Origin: JBKPNX01 sp046732855
GTDB lineage: Bacteria > Pseudomonadota > Alphaproteobacteria > Geminicoccales > Geminicoccaceae
Length of the DNA: 24,688 nt
Assembly (NCBI GenBank): GCA_046732855.1
Contig: JBKPNX010000058.1
Location: 1 to 24,688, forward strand
Direction of reading: 5' to 3'
In this document: one piece after another, positions 14,730 to 23,067 of the stretch
Layout of the letters: each line of letters starts with the position of its first letter
How positions within the stretch are numbered: the first letter of the stretch is position 1
The notes under the pieces: generated by a model
Told to the model about the DNA's origin: nothing
Databases searched by the model: none
The model's input: the letters and a program-made list of their open reading frames with translations, nothing else
Made by a program: the position numbers and the translations under genes

Positions 14730-15542
14730 TCACACGACCGAGATGTCCGGCGCGTCGACCGCCTTCATCCCGACCACATGATAGCCGGAATCGACGTGCA
14801 GGACCTCGCCGGTGGTGCCGGCGCCGAGTTCGCTCAAGAGATATAGCGCCGCGCCGCCGACGTCCTCGATCGTGGTGTTGCGCTTGAGCGGCGAATTGTA
14901 CTCGTTCCACTTCAGGATGTAGCGGAAATCGCCGATGCCGGAGGCGGCAAGCGTCCTGATCGGGCCGGCGGAGATGGCATTGACCCGGACCCCGGCGCCG
15001 CCGAGGTCGACCGCGAGATAGCGGACGCTCGCCTCGAGCGCCGCCTTGGCCACGCCCATCACGTTATAGTGCGGCACGACCCGCTCGGCGCCGCTGTAGG
15101 TCAGGGTCAACAGGCTGCCGCCCTCGGTCATCAGCGGCGCGGCGCGGCGGCACAGATCGGTGAAGGAGTAGCACGAGATCATCATCGACTTCTGGAAGTT
15201 GGCGGGACTGGTGTCGAGGTATTTGCCCTTGAGCTCCTCCCGGTCGGCATAGGCGATCGCATGCACGACGAAGTCGAGCCGGCGCCACCGCTCAGTGATC
15301 GACAGGAACAAGGCGTCCAGGCTGGCGGGGTCGGTCACGTCGGCCGACGTGATCAACGCGGCGCGCAGCTCCTCGGCGAGCGGGCGCACCCGCTTCTCCA
15401 TGACCTCGCCCTGGTAGGTCACGGCCAGCTCGGCGCCGTGCGCGGCCACCGCCTTGGCAATCCCCCAGGCGAGCGAGCGGTCGTTGGCGATGCCCATGAT
15501 CAAGCCTCGCTTGCCCGCCATCAGGGGCATGGCTGCGCACAT
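14730..15542 (-). CDS. fabI: Enoyl-[acyl-carrier-protein] reductase (NADH)
   Basis: This 270-residue short-chain dehydrogenase carries out the last reduction of each fatty acid elongation cycle and is the FabI (triclosan-target) type. It has the nucleotide-binding stretch GLIMGIANDRSLAWGIAK near the N-terminus, the catalytic Tyr-x6-Lys in YNVMGVAK, the substrate-side Tyr in LTYSGAERVVPHYN, and ISAGPIRTLAASGIGDF. The ATG at 15542 gives an N-terminus MCAAMPLMAGKRG like alphaproteobacterial homologues and has CAGGAG 8 bases upstream; the frame remains open far upstream only because it overlaps the YihY gene in another frame. It lies 59 bp after yihY and leads into the VOC and aroC genes. Confidence 0.97.
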   Translation of the reverse strand: MCAAMPLMAGKRGLIMGIANDRSLAWGIAKAVAAHGAELAVTYQGEVMEKRVRPLAEELRAALITSADVTDPASLDALFLSITERWRRLDFVVHAIAYADREELKGKYLDTSPANFQKSMMISCYSFTDLCRRAAPLMTEGGSLLTLTYSGAERVVPHYNVMGVAKAALEASVRYLAVDLGGAGVRVNAISAGPIRTLAASGIGDFRYILKWNEYNSPLKRNTTIEDVGGAALYLLSELGAGTTGEVLHVDSGYHVVGMKAVDAPDISVV

Positions 15543-15601
15543 CGGCAAACTCCTGCTGAGGAAATCGCGGACCCGGCGCATGGTAGCGGCGGTTGGGCGA
15601 A

Positions 15602-16618
15602 TTAGCCAGCGTGCGCCTCCCGCTCGGCCGCGCGCTCGGCGCGCAGGCGCGCCGCCTCGGCGCGGCGCCGGGCGCTGTTGATCTCGGCGCCGAAAATGAA
15701 GATCTGCGCGCTCAAATAGAAAAACATCAGGGTGATCACGATCCCTCCCAGACTCCCATAGGTCAGCGAGAACCGGCCGAGATTGCGCAGGTACAGCGAG
15801 AACAGGCTGGCGAGCGCCACCCACAGCACCACGGTGACCGCCGCGCCGGGCAGCACCTCGCGCCGCGGCAGGTGCCGGCTGGGCAACCAGCGGTACAGCA
15901 GCGCCACTACCGTGTAGAGCAGCGCGACCGCGAGGAAGTAGCGCAGCGCCAGGTACGACCAACCCCATTCCCAGGTCACGTCGAGGTGCGGCTGAACATA
16001 CGACCAGATGACCGGCCCGATCACCAGCACCAGCATCACCAGGATGATCGCGATCGAGAAGATGATCGTGAACGCCAGGCTCTGCAGGCGGAGCAGCCAG
16101 ATCGGGCGCATTTCCTCGACGCCGTAGGCCTTGTTCAAGGCCTCGCGCAGCGCCTCGACGCCCGAGGAGGTCGCCCACAGCGAGGCAAGAATGCTGATCG
16201 TCATCAGGCCGGTGCGCCGGGTCGAGAGCACCTCGACGATCGCCGGCTCGATCGCCGCGCTGACCTCGCTCGGAAGAACGCTCAGCACCAAGGTGACGAA
16301 GTCCTGGGCCGCGTCCGTCTGACCGATCTCGGCCGCGAGCGTGGTCAGAAAAATCAGGAACGGAAACGACGAGAACAGGGTCATGAAGGCGATGTGACCG
16401 GCATAGGTCATACCGCCGTCGTTGATCAGGTGACAGATCGCCTGCCAGAAGATGCGGACGCCGAGCTCGATCCGGCGGGTCAGCCACGTCGCGCGCATCA
16501 GGTGCACGAGCGCCTGCCCGATGATGCGCAGGCCGAACCCTATCCCACGGATCAGCCGCCAGGCGCGGGGCGCAGGCTTGACCGCCTGTCGGCGCGCGCC
16601 AGCTTCGGCGGTGCTCAC
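15602..16618 (-). CDS. YihY/virulence factor BrkB family inner-membrane protein
   Basis: This 338-residue integral membrane protein belongs to the YihY/BrkB family, once mistaken for ribonuclease BN. It has about six hydrophobic segments, including IAFMTLFSSFPFLIFLTTLA, LASLWATSSGVEAL, the strongly hydrophobic TIIFSIAIILVMLVLVIGPVIW, YFLAVALLYTVVALLYRWLP, VVLWVALASLFSLYL and GGIVITLMFFYLSAQIFIFGAEIN, and the typical NDGGMTYAGHIAF entry. The C-terminus is a basic, Ala/Glu/Arg-rich cytoplasmic tail. I chose the GTG at 16618 because it overlaps the dnaJ-like stop as GTGA, pointing to coupled translation; an ATG at 16666 in frame would overlap that gene by 52 bp. Its role, possibly export or envelope maintenance, is not established. 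Confidence 0.9.
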   Translation of the reverse strand: MSTAEAGARRQAVKPAPRAWRLIRGIGFGLRIIGQALVHLMRATWLTRRIELGVRIFWQAICHLINDGGMTYAGHIAFMTLFSSFPFLIFLTTLAAEIGQTDAAQDFVTLVLSVLPSEVSAAIEPAIVEVLSTRRTGLMTISILASLWATSSGVEALREALNKAYGVEEMRPIWLLRLQSLAFTIIFSIAIILVMLVLVIGPVIWSYVQPHLDVTWEWGWSYLALRYFLAVALLYTVVALLYRWLPSRHLPRREVLPGAAVTVVLWVALASLFSLYLRNLGRFSLTYGSLGGIVITLMFFYLSAQIFIFGAEINSARRRAEAARLRAERAAEREAHAG

Positions 16619-17553
16619 CTCGGCTCGCGATCGCGCCGGACGTCGTAGTTGCGCCGTCTCGCCCACTGTTCAAGCTCGGCATCCGGCGCCTCGGGCAGGG
16701 TCACGAGCAGGCGCACGTATTGATCGCCGCGCCGGCCGTCTGCCCCGCCGATGCCGCGGCCCTTGAGCCTGAGCGTCCGCCCGCTGTTGCTGCCCGGGGG
16801 CACGGTGATGCGCACCGGGCCATCGATCGTCGGCACCGGGATGCTCGCCCCGAACAGCGCTTCCGGCACGCTGATTGGCAGTTCGACATGGACGTCGGCG
16901 CCTTTGCGCGTGAACACCGGGTGCGGCCGTATCGCGATCTCGACCAGCGCATCGCCGGGCGGCGTTCCGGCGTCGCCCTTAGCCTTCAGGCGGAGGGCGC
17001 TGCCATGCTCGGCGCCCGCCGGCACCGTCACCTCGACCGTCCGGCCGCTGTCCAGGACGAGGCGCTTCTTGCCGCCGAGCGCCGCCGCGACGAAGTCGAC
17101 CTCGAGCCGGTAGCGACGATCGGCGCCGCGCTGCGCCTGACGCGGGTCGGTGGCCCTGCCGGCGCTCCGCCGCAGGTCATCGAAGCGAAACTCGCCGCGA
17201 CCGGACTTCAGAGCCTCGCCGAACCCGCCGCCCAGGCCGCGGCCGAATGCCCCGCCGAACATCTTGCCGAGGATGCTCTCAGCGGCGCTTTGGGAATCGC
17301 CCGCGAACTCGAAGCCTTTGAACGGCTGGCGCGGCCGGCCATCGGCGTCGATCTCGCCACGATCGTACTTGGCGCGCTTGGCGGGATCGGACAGCAGGTC
17401 GTAGGCCTGGCTGACCTCCTTGAAGCGCTGTTCTGCGCGGGCGCTGCCGGGATTACGGTCGGGATGCAGCATCTTCGCGAGCTTGCGATAGGCCTGCTTG
17501 ATCGCGGCCTGATCGGCACTGCGCGGCACGTTCAGAGTGCGGTAGGGATCCAT
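16615..17553 (-). CDS. DnaJ-like (CbpA-type) co-chaperone
   Basis: This 312-residue protein has an N-terminal J domain (residues 3-68, HPD at 30-32) that stimulates DnaK ATPase, a Gly/Phe-rich linker (about 90-130: FGGAFGRGLGGGFGEAL), and two C-terminal substrate-binding beta domains (about 147-300: VDFVAAALGGKKRL... and VHVELPISVPEALFGASIPVPT). The cysteine-rich zinc domain of true DnaJ is absent, so it is of type II, like CbpA/DjlB. GGAAG lies about 12 bases before the ATG. It follows the CNB-FHA gene by 72 bp and its stop overlaps the yihY start (GTGA). A position upstream of fabI is, from memory, common in alphaproteobacteria. Confidence 0.93.
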   Translation of the reverse strand: MDPYRTLNVPRSADQAAIKQAYRKLAKMLHPDRNPGSARAEQRFKEVSQAYDLLSDPAKRAKYDRGEIDADGRPRQPFKGFEFAGDSQSAAESILGKMFGGAFGRGLGGGFGEALKSGRGEFRFDDLRRSAGRATDPRQAQRGADRRYRLEVDFVAAALGGKKRLVLDSGRTVEVTVPAGAEHGSALRLKAKGDAGTPPGDALVEIAIRPHPVFTRKGADVHVELPISVPEALFGASIPVPTIDGPVRITVPPGSNSGRTLRLKGRGIGGADGRRGDQYVRLLVTLPEAPDAELEQWARRRNYDVRRDREPR

Positions 17554-17625
17554 GAGCGGGTCAGACTTCCAGTGCGCCCTGCGCGACGCGGCACCCCGGG
17601 CAGCAGCGAGCCGATCGAGCGGGCG

Positions 17626-18432
17626 TCAAAGCAGGGTGACCGCAAATGCGTACGGAGAGCCGCGCCCGCCCGCAACCACCGCATTCTCGCCGTGGTGGAG
17701 CGGAATTCGGTCCTGCGCAAAGTCGCGGCCCAAGGGAATTTCGTTGACGATCGTGCCGAGCTCGCTGTTCAGGTCGCGCACCTGCACCGCGCCGTCATCG
17801 CTCAGAATGCAGAAATGCTGGCGCGACAGGCGATACGGTTTGGGATCGGGGATCTCGAGGTCGGGCCTGCTCGCCAGCGCGGACTCGCCGATCTCGCTCT
17901 GCCGGCCTACCACGTAGGGCAGGCCGGTAACCCGGATGGGCTCGGAGCCGACGTAAAGCATCGCGGCGTAGGTCGTGGCCTCGAGCTGGATCGCTGGAAC
18001 GGCCGGCGTCGCGTCCGCTTGCCGGCCATGCGCCCGCGCCGCGGCGGACTCGGCGTGGAGCGCGGCCAGCATGTCCTCGACGTCGCGCAGGCGCGCACTC
18101 ATGCGCAGAAGCAGCCGATGCGCCAGCTGCGCGTCGCCACTGACCCGCTCGAGAAAGCTGCGCCGGCCGATCAGCTCCACCTCGAGCTCCGAGGCGGCGC
18201 GCACGGTGGCGCTGCGCGGGCGCTCGTCGAGCACGCCCATCTCGCCGAGGAACTCGCCTTCCTTGGCGGTGCCGAGCAGGATGCGCTCGTCGCCGACTTC
18301 GCGCAGCACCTCGGCGCGGCCCGCGCGCACCAGCACCACATGGTCGCTCGGATCGCCCTGACGGAACAGGACGTCACCGGGCTCGAAGCGCTTGAGCAGG
18401 TACATCGGCTCGCCGATCGAAGGCGCTGTCAT
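17626..18432 (-). CDS. Cyclic-nucleotide-binding and FHA domain protein
   Basis: This 268-residue cytoplasmic protein joins a CRP-like sensor domain (about residues 10-100) to a forkhead-associated domain (about 170-260). The phosphate-binding cassette GEMGVLDERPRSATVRA keeps Glu64 and Arg73, the residues that hold the ribose and cyclic phosphate, so ligand binding looks intact. A helix (about 102-128) follows, but no helix-turn-helix DNA-binding domain. The FHA part has GR (176-177), SRQH (203-206) and VRDLNSELGTIVN; the usual Asn-Gly-Thr is Leu-Gly-Thr here. FHA domains bind phosphothreonine, so it may connect a cyclic nucleotide signal to a kinase pathway; no kinase is in the window. The start at 18432 sits 153 bp from the divergent ilvD. 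Confidence 0.88.
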   Translation of the reverse strand: MTAPSIGEPMYLLKRFEPGDVLFRQGDPSDHVVLVRAGRAEVLREVGDERILLGTAKEGEFLGEMGVLDERPRSATVRAASELEVELIGRRSFLERVSGDAQLAHRLLLRMSARLRDVEDMLAALHAESAAARAHGRQADATPAVPAIQLEATTYAAMLYVGSEPIRVTGLPYVVGRQSEIGESALASRPDLEIPDPKPYRLSRQHFCILSDDGAVQVRDLNSELGTIVNEIPLGRDFAQDRIPLHHGENAVVAGGRGSPYAFAVTLL

Positions 18433-18585
18433 CGCCAGTTTGCCCTGTCGCCGCGCCGCGTTCAACAGTGACGCCGGCAGAGCCGGAGCGCGCCGCGGCC
18501 GGCGGGCGGCGACTAGCCAGACCTGTGGGCGCCGTTTATCTTCGCCGAGCCTTTCGAGCTCAACGATCAAGGGAGTGCGCCGGCC

Positions 18586-20313
18586 ATGGCGACCGTCACC
18601 GTGTTCGACAAATCCAAGCTGCCGAGCCGCCATGCCACCTTGGGCCCCGATCGCGCCCCGAACCGCTCCTACTACTTCGCCATGGGGCTCAGGCGCGAGG
18701 ACATCGCGGCGCCGTTCATCGGCGTGGTCACCACCTGGAACGAGGCGGCGCCGTGCAACATCGCGCTGGCGCGCCAGGCGCAGGCAGCCAAACGCGGCGT
18801 GGCCAAGGCCGGCGGCACGCCGCGCGAGTTCACCACGATCACCGTGACCGACGGCATCGCCATGGGCCATCAGGGCATGAAAAGCTCGCTGGTGTCGCGC
18901 GAGGTGATCGCGGATTCGGTCGAGCTGACGGTGCGCGGCCACGCCTACGACGCGCTGGTCGGGCTGGCCGGGTGCGACAAGACGCTGCCCGGCCTGATGA
19001 TGGCCATGGTGCGCCTGAACGTGCCGTCCGTGTTCATGTACGGCGGCAGCATCCTGCCGGGCCGGTTCCAGGGCAGGGATGTCACCGTGCAGGACGTGTT
19101 CGAGGCAGTCGGCCAGCACGCCGTCGGCGCGATCTCCGAAGAGGAGCTGCACGCGCTCGAGGAAGTGGCCTGTCCGTCGGCGGGCTCGTGCGGCGGCCAG
19201 TTCACCGCGAACACCATGGCGTGCGTGTCCGAGGCGATCGGCCTCGCCCTGCCGGGCTCCGCCGGCACGCCGGCGCCCTACGAGACCCGCGATCAGTGGG
19301 CTGAGGCGTCAGGCGAAGCGGTGATGCGACTGCTCGAGCAGGGCATCCGCGCGCGCGACATCGTCACCCGCAAGTCGCTCGAGAACGCCGCGGTGGTGGT
19401 CGCGGCGTCGGGTGGCTCGACCAATGGCGGCCTGCACCTGCCGGCGATCGCGCACGAGGCCGGCATCGAGTTCGATCTCAATGACGTGTGCGAGATTTTC
19501 CGCCGGACCCCGTACATCGCCGACCTCAAGCCGGCCGGCAAGTACGTCATGCGCGATCTGCACGACGTCGGCGGCGTGCCGCTGCTGATGAAGGCGCTGC
19601 TCGACGGCGGCTACCTGCACGGCGACTGCCTGACGGTGACCGGCAAGAGCATCGCCGAGAACCTCACCGATGTGGTGTTCGATGCCGACCAACCGGTGGT
19701 CCGCCCGACCTCGGACCCGATCACCAGCTGGGGCGGCGTGGTCGGGCTTCAGGGGTCGCTCGCGCCGGAAGGGGCGATCGTCAAGGTGGCGGGGCTGAAG
19801 AACTTGAAATTCCGCGGGCCGGCGCGCTGCTTCGACACCGAGGAGGACGCCATGGCGGCGGTCCAGGGTCGGCGCTACCGCGAGGGCGAGGTGCTGGTGA
19901 TCCGCTACGAGGGCCCCAAGGGTGGGCCCGGCATGCGCGAAATGCTGGGCGTCACCTCTGCCATTTACGGCCAGGGCATGGGCGACAAGGTGGCGCTGAT
20001 CACCGACGGCCGGTTCTCCGGCGCGACGCGCGGCTTCTGTATCGGCCATGTCGGTCCCGAGGCGGCGGTCGGCGGCCCGATCGGCCTCTTGCAGGACGGC
20101 GACGTGATCGCGATCGATGCCGAGGCGGGCACGCTCGACGTGGAGGTCGCGCCAGATGAGCTGGATCGGCGCCGCCAAGCCTGGCGGGCGCATCCGACCA
20201 TGTACACCTCCGGCACCCTGTGGAAGTACGCCCAGACCGTCGGCCCCGCCCATCTCGGCGCGGTCACCCACCCCGGTGGCAAGGCGGAGATTAAGAGCTA
20301 CGCGGAACTGTAG
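18586..20313 (+). CDS. ilvD: Dihydroxy-acid dehydratase
   Basis: This 575-residue enzyme dehydrates 2,3-dihydroxy-isovalerate and -methylvalerate in valine, leucine and isoleucine synthesis. It has the cluster cysteines Cys57 (EAAPCN), Cys130 (GLAGCDKTLPG) and Cys202 (SAGSCGGQFTANTM), which suggest the [2Fe-2S] type, with TDGIAMGH, ASGGSTNGGLHLPA and the C-terminal signature TDGRFSGATRGFCIGHVGPEA (motif split: TDGRFSGATRG and CIGHVGPEA). Length is normal for the shorter IlvD/Edd subgroup. GGGAG lies about 10 bases before the ATG at 18586. It is divergent from the CNB-FHA gene and probably monocistronic; a DUF29 gene begins 118 bp later. Confidence 0.97.
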   Translation: MATVTVFDKSKLPSRHATLGPDRAPNRSYYFAMGLRREDIAAPFIGVVTTWNEAAPCNIALARQAQAAKRGVAKAGGTPREFTTITVTDGIAMGHQGMKSSLVSREVIADSVELTVRGHAYDALVGLAGCDKTLPGLMMAMVRLNVPSVFMYGGSILPGRFQGRDVTVQDVFEAVGQHAVGAISEEELHALEEVACPSAGSCGGQFTANTMACVSEAIGLALPGSAGTPAPYETRDQWAEASGEAVMRLLEQGIRARDIVTRKSLENAAVVVAASGGSTNGGLHLPAIAHEAGIEFDLNDVCEIFRRTPYIADLKPAGKYVMRDLHDVGGVPLLMKALLDGGYLHGDCLTVTGKSIAENLTDVVFDADQPVVRPTSDPITSWGGVVGLQGSLAPEGAIVKVAGLKNLKFRGPARCFDTEEDAMAAVQGRRYREGEVLVIRYEGPKGGPGMREMLGVTSAIYGQGMGDKVALITDGRFSGATRGFCIGHVGPEAAVGGPIGLLQDGDVIAIDAEAGTLDVEVAPDELDRRRQAWRAHPTMYTSGTLWKYAQTVGPAHLGAVTHPGGKAEIKSYAEL

Positions 20314-20431
20314 GACCCGCTTGGGGATACGCTTCTGAGCTGCCCCGCAGGTGCCAATCGCCGGTTGCTCGCGGCGGGGTGATCGCCGCGCTGAAATTGT
20401 TATGAACGGCAGCAAAGGGTAAATTGCGCGC

Positions 20432-20917
20432 GTGCGTAGCAAGGCCGCCGAGCAGCTCTATGACAAGGACTTCTTCGCCTGGACCAAGATGCAGGCGCGG
20501 GAAATTCGCCGATTCGCGCGGCTACGCCCGAACGTCGCTCTCGACCTCCGGCATATCGCCGCGGAGATCGCCGACTTGGGACATGAACGCCGCGATGCTC
20601 TTCGGAGCTGGACGCGTAGGATCATCGGGCATCTTCTGCTGCTGCAATACTCCCCGGCAAGGGAACCGCGCGAAGGCTGGATCGACGAGGTCGAGATTTT
20701 TCGCGATGATATCGAGGAACGATTGACGGCCAGTCTCCGACGTGACTTGCAGCGCCAGCTGCCCTGCCTCTACGCACGTGCCCAGGAGCGCGCGGTGGGC
20801 AAGCTGGAGCGGTTCGGTGAGCAGAAGGCGGCTGCCCGACTGCCCGAGCACTGTCCCTATACCTTGGACGAGATTCTCGCCGACTTCTGGCCGCCTCACG
20901 ACTCCGGTGCTGCCTGA
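20432..20917 (+). CDS. DUF29 family protein
   Basis: This 161-residue helical protein begins with the typical DUF29 layout LYDKDFFAWTKMQAREIR, then a middle LRHIAAEIADLGHERRDALRSWTRRIIGHLLLLQYSP, and ends with CPYTLDEILADFWPP, all features of this family of unknown function seen in cyanobacteria and alphaproteobacteria. Start is GTG at 20432, with AAAGGG about 12 bases upstream; the residues before it do not extend the family pattern. It follows ilvD by 118 bp on the same strand, with no terminator visible between them. Family members are often present in many copies per genome and near mobile or toxin-antitoxin loci, but nothing adjacent here supports that. Confidence 0.9.
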   Translation: MRSKAAEQLYDKDFFAWTKMQAREIRRFARLRPNVALDLRHIAAEIADLGHERRDALRSWTRRIIGHLLLLQYSPAREPREGWIDEVEIFRDDIEERLTASLRRDLQRQLPCLYARAQERAVGKLERFGEQKAAARLPEHCPYTLDEILADFWPPHDSGAA

Positions 20918-21222
20918 CCGTGGCTGCGGGGGAGAACGGCGAGCCCGGGACGGAATGGCGCTGCCCGGCGCAGATGCGTCAGGGCGAAGTCGCGGGTTTT
21001 GAATACAAGAGGCCGGCTTTGAACAGCCGGAGGTTCCGCCGGTTCGTCAGTGCATGGGCAGGTACTCGCCGCCGTCGGGCGGCGGTGGTGTTTTGCCCTT
21101 TCCGAAGGGCTCGTGGGCGTCAGGGCAGCCAGGACCACGTGCAGGTCATCGATGGCAACAGCAAAGGTCGCCTTCGATAGTCCGGCCCAGCCTATATGAC
21201 GCCATTCGGAGCCCGGCCTGGA
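20918..21222. other. Convergent intergenic region with several hairpins, no gene
   Basis: The gap between the DUF29 gene and the convergent methyltransferase holds no supported ORF. Three perfect inverted repeats follow one another: 21013-21030 (6-bp arms), 21067-21084 (7-bp arms) and 21095-21110 (6-bp arms). An 80-codon minus-strand frame (20896-21138) crosses it but overlaps the end of the DUF29 gene and resembles no protein. Confidence 0.6.
21067..21094 (+). terminator. Possible terminator after the DUF29 gene
   Basis: CGCCGCC (21067-21073) pairs with GGCGGCG (21078-21084) around a GTCG loop and is followed by GTGGTGTTTT. The U run is short and offset by six bases, and the hairpin lies 150 bp past the stop, so this is a weak call. 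A second hairpin (21095-21110) follows immediately. Confidence 0.35.
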
Positions 21223-22006
21223 CTACGACTTGGCGCAGATCACCTCGGTCGGGGCGACACGATCCTCGAGCAGATTGCGCGCGAGGTTGTGCACGATCGC
21301 CTGCGTGTCTTCGGCGAACAGGAGGCGCAGGATGCTCGGCGGCGCATTCGGCTCGGCCATCCGCGCCTTCATCTCCCCCAGCCACAGGCGTGACTCGGCG
21401 GCGAGATCGCGCCAGCTCACGAGCTCGAAGCCGGCGGCCTCGAGCAGCGCGCGCAGCTCGGCCGCGCGCACGGGAAAGCTCGTCGTCCGATCGCGCGCCC
21501 ACGGCACCGGATAGAGCACCTCGCCGCCCTCGCCCTGAAGCACGTCGAAGACGCCAAAAGCGGGCGCCGGGCTTCAGCACCCGCCACACTTCGGCATAGA
21601 GTCCCGCCTTGTCCTCGATGTTCATCGCCACGTGCTGCGTATAGGCGGCATCGAACGCGCCGTCGGCAAACGGCATGGCGAGCGCGTTGCCGGGCCGATA
21701 TTCGACCCGGTCGCTGAGCCCCGCCCGCTCCGAGAGCAGGCCTGCCACGCGACAGAATTCCTCGGTCAGGTCGATGCCGACGACATCGCAGTCGTAGGTC
21801 GCGGCGACGTAGAGGGCGGGGCCGCCGACCCCGCTGCCGACGTCGAGCACGCGCATGCCGGGGCGCAGGTCCAAAGCTGCCGTCAGCTCCGTCGTCGCGG
21901 CGCGGCCGCGCAGATGGAACTCGTCGATCGGGGCGAGATCGTCCAGGCTGATTGGCCCGACCTCCTTGCCCGTCGCTTTCAACGAGGTGGTTATCGCGGC
22001 GTTCAC
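21223..22006 (-). pseudogene. SAM-dependent methyltransferase, interrupted by a frameshift
   Basis: The first part (22006 to about 21560) encodes a class I methyltransferase: VLDVGSGVGGPALYVA (SAM motif I), VVGIDLTEEFC (acidic strand-2 end), NALAMPFADGAFDAAYTQHVAMNI and LYAEVWRVLKPG. The reading then breaks. The expected continuation, GVFDVLQGEGGEVLYPVPWA to the final TEVICAKS, is in the next frame and ends at 21223. A run of four A (21556-21559 on the plus strand) is the break; removing one restores a single frame of 260 residues. It resembles UbiE- and glycine/sarcosine-type methyltransferases, substrate unknown. The first frame starts at GTG 22006 directly after an in-frame stop, without a good ribosome binding site. 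The break may be a real mutation, a homopolymer sequencing error, or slippage. Confidence 0.85.
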
Positions 22007-22149
22007 GTCAACGCACGCGTAGTGCTAGGCGATCCGTCGATCGCTGACATGTCCGACCTCCCGGTTGGTCTCATTCTTGCTGGCGCAGGCCCGCAGTACG
22101 GCCGAGTGTTCGAAGGCTGCCCCGTAGCCGCGCCCGGGCTCGCTCGAAG

Positions 22150-23040
22150 CTAGGCGCCTTGGAAGCGGAACGGATCGGCCGTGTACACGCCGAGGTGCTC
22201 GACCTCATGCGAGAAGAACGCCAACTCCTCGAACGCGTTCTTCACCGCCTCCTGCTCCGGATGGCCGAGCACCTCGGCGTAGAACTGCGCTTGGCTGAAA
22301 CGGGCGTCGACGTAGCTTTCCAACTTGATCATGTTGACGCCGTTGGTGGCGAAGCCGCCCAGCGCCTTGTACAGCGCGGCCGGCACGTTGCGCACCTGGA
22401 ACAGAAAGCTCGTGATCACCGGGCCTTCGTACGGCGGCGGCGCGCGCGCCTCGCGCGCCAGGATCACGAACCGGGTGGTGTTGTGCTCGGCGTCCTCGAG
22501 GTCCGAGCGCAGGATGTCCAGACCATAGATCTCCGCGGCCAGACGCGATGCGATCGCCGCCTGATCGATCCTGCCGGCCGCGGCGACGTCGGCCGCGGCG
22601 CCGGCCGTGTCGGCGTGGACCTTGAGCGTCAGACCGAGCTCGCGTAACAGGCGGCGGCACTGATTGAGCGCGTGCACGTGCGAGTGCACCGTCATCACAT
22701 CATCGAGGCGCGCGCCCGGCACCGCGAGCAGATGGTGGTTCACCCGCTGGAAGTGCTCGCCGATGATCTTGAGGCCGGCGTGCGGCATGAGGTGGTGGAT
22801 GTCGGCGACCCGGCCGGCGACCGAGTTCTCGATCGGAATCATCGCCCGCTCGGCCTGGCCCTCGCGCACGGCCGCGAACGCCTCTTCGAACGATTCCGCC
22901 GGTACCGCCTCGAGGTGCGGGCAGACCTGCCGGCAGGCGAGATGGGAATAGGCGCCGGGCTGGCCCTGGAAGACGATGCGCCGCGCCGCCTGGTCCGCCG
23001 ACGCCAGCATCGGTTCCACTGCGTCGGCGACGTCGGCCAT
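22150..23040 (-). CDS. pheA: Prephenate dehydratase
   Basis: This 296-residue monofunctional enzyme converts prephenate to phenylpyruvate for phenylalanine synthesis. The catalytic domain begins RIVFQGQPGAYSH (21-33), contains IPIENSVAGRV (68-78) and the NTTRF motif (187-191) with the catalytic Thr. A C-terminal ACT domain (about 205-290) contains NGVNMIKLESY and QAQFYAEVLGHPE and is expected to mediate feedback by phenylalanine. There is no chorismate mutase domain at the N-terminus, as is normal in alphaproteobacteria. The ATG at 23040 lies 27 bp after the kdsB stop, with only a weak ribosome binding site, so translation may depend on the upstream gene. About 140 bp of apparently empty DNA separate its stop from the broken methyltransferase. 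Confidence 0.96.
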   Translation of the reverse strand: MADVADAVEPMLASADQAARRIVFQGQPGAYSHLACRQVCPHLEAVPAESFEEAFAAVREGQAERAMIPIENSVAGRVADIHHLMPHAGLKIIGEHFQRVNHHLLAVPGARLDDVMTVHSHVHALNQCRRLLRELGLTLKVHADTAGAAADVAAAGRIDQAAIASRLAAEIYGLDILRSDLEDAEHNTTRFVILAREARAPPPYEGPVITSFLFQVRNVPAALYKALGGFATNGVNMIKLESYVDARFSQAQFYAEVLGHPEQEAVKNAFEELAFFSHEVEHLGVYTADPFRFQGA

Positions 23041-23067
23041 GAGCGTGCGACTCGGCGTGGTTGCTTG

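Noticed and set aside
15543..16682. N-terminal extension of FabI by 380 residues
   Set aside because: It overlaps the YihY gene out of frame; FabI length, conserved N-terminus and a ribosome binding site all support the ATG at 15542.
20896..21138. 80-codon minus-strand ORF between the DUF29 and methyltransferase genes
   Set aside because: It overlaps the DUF29 coding end, runs through three hairpins, and resembles no known protein.
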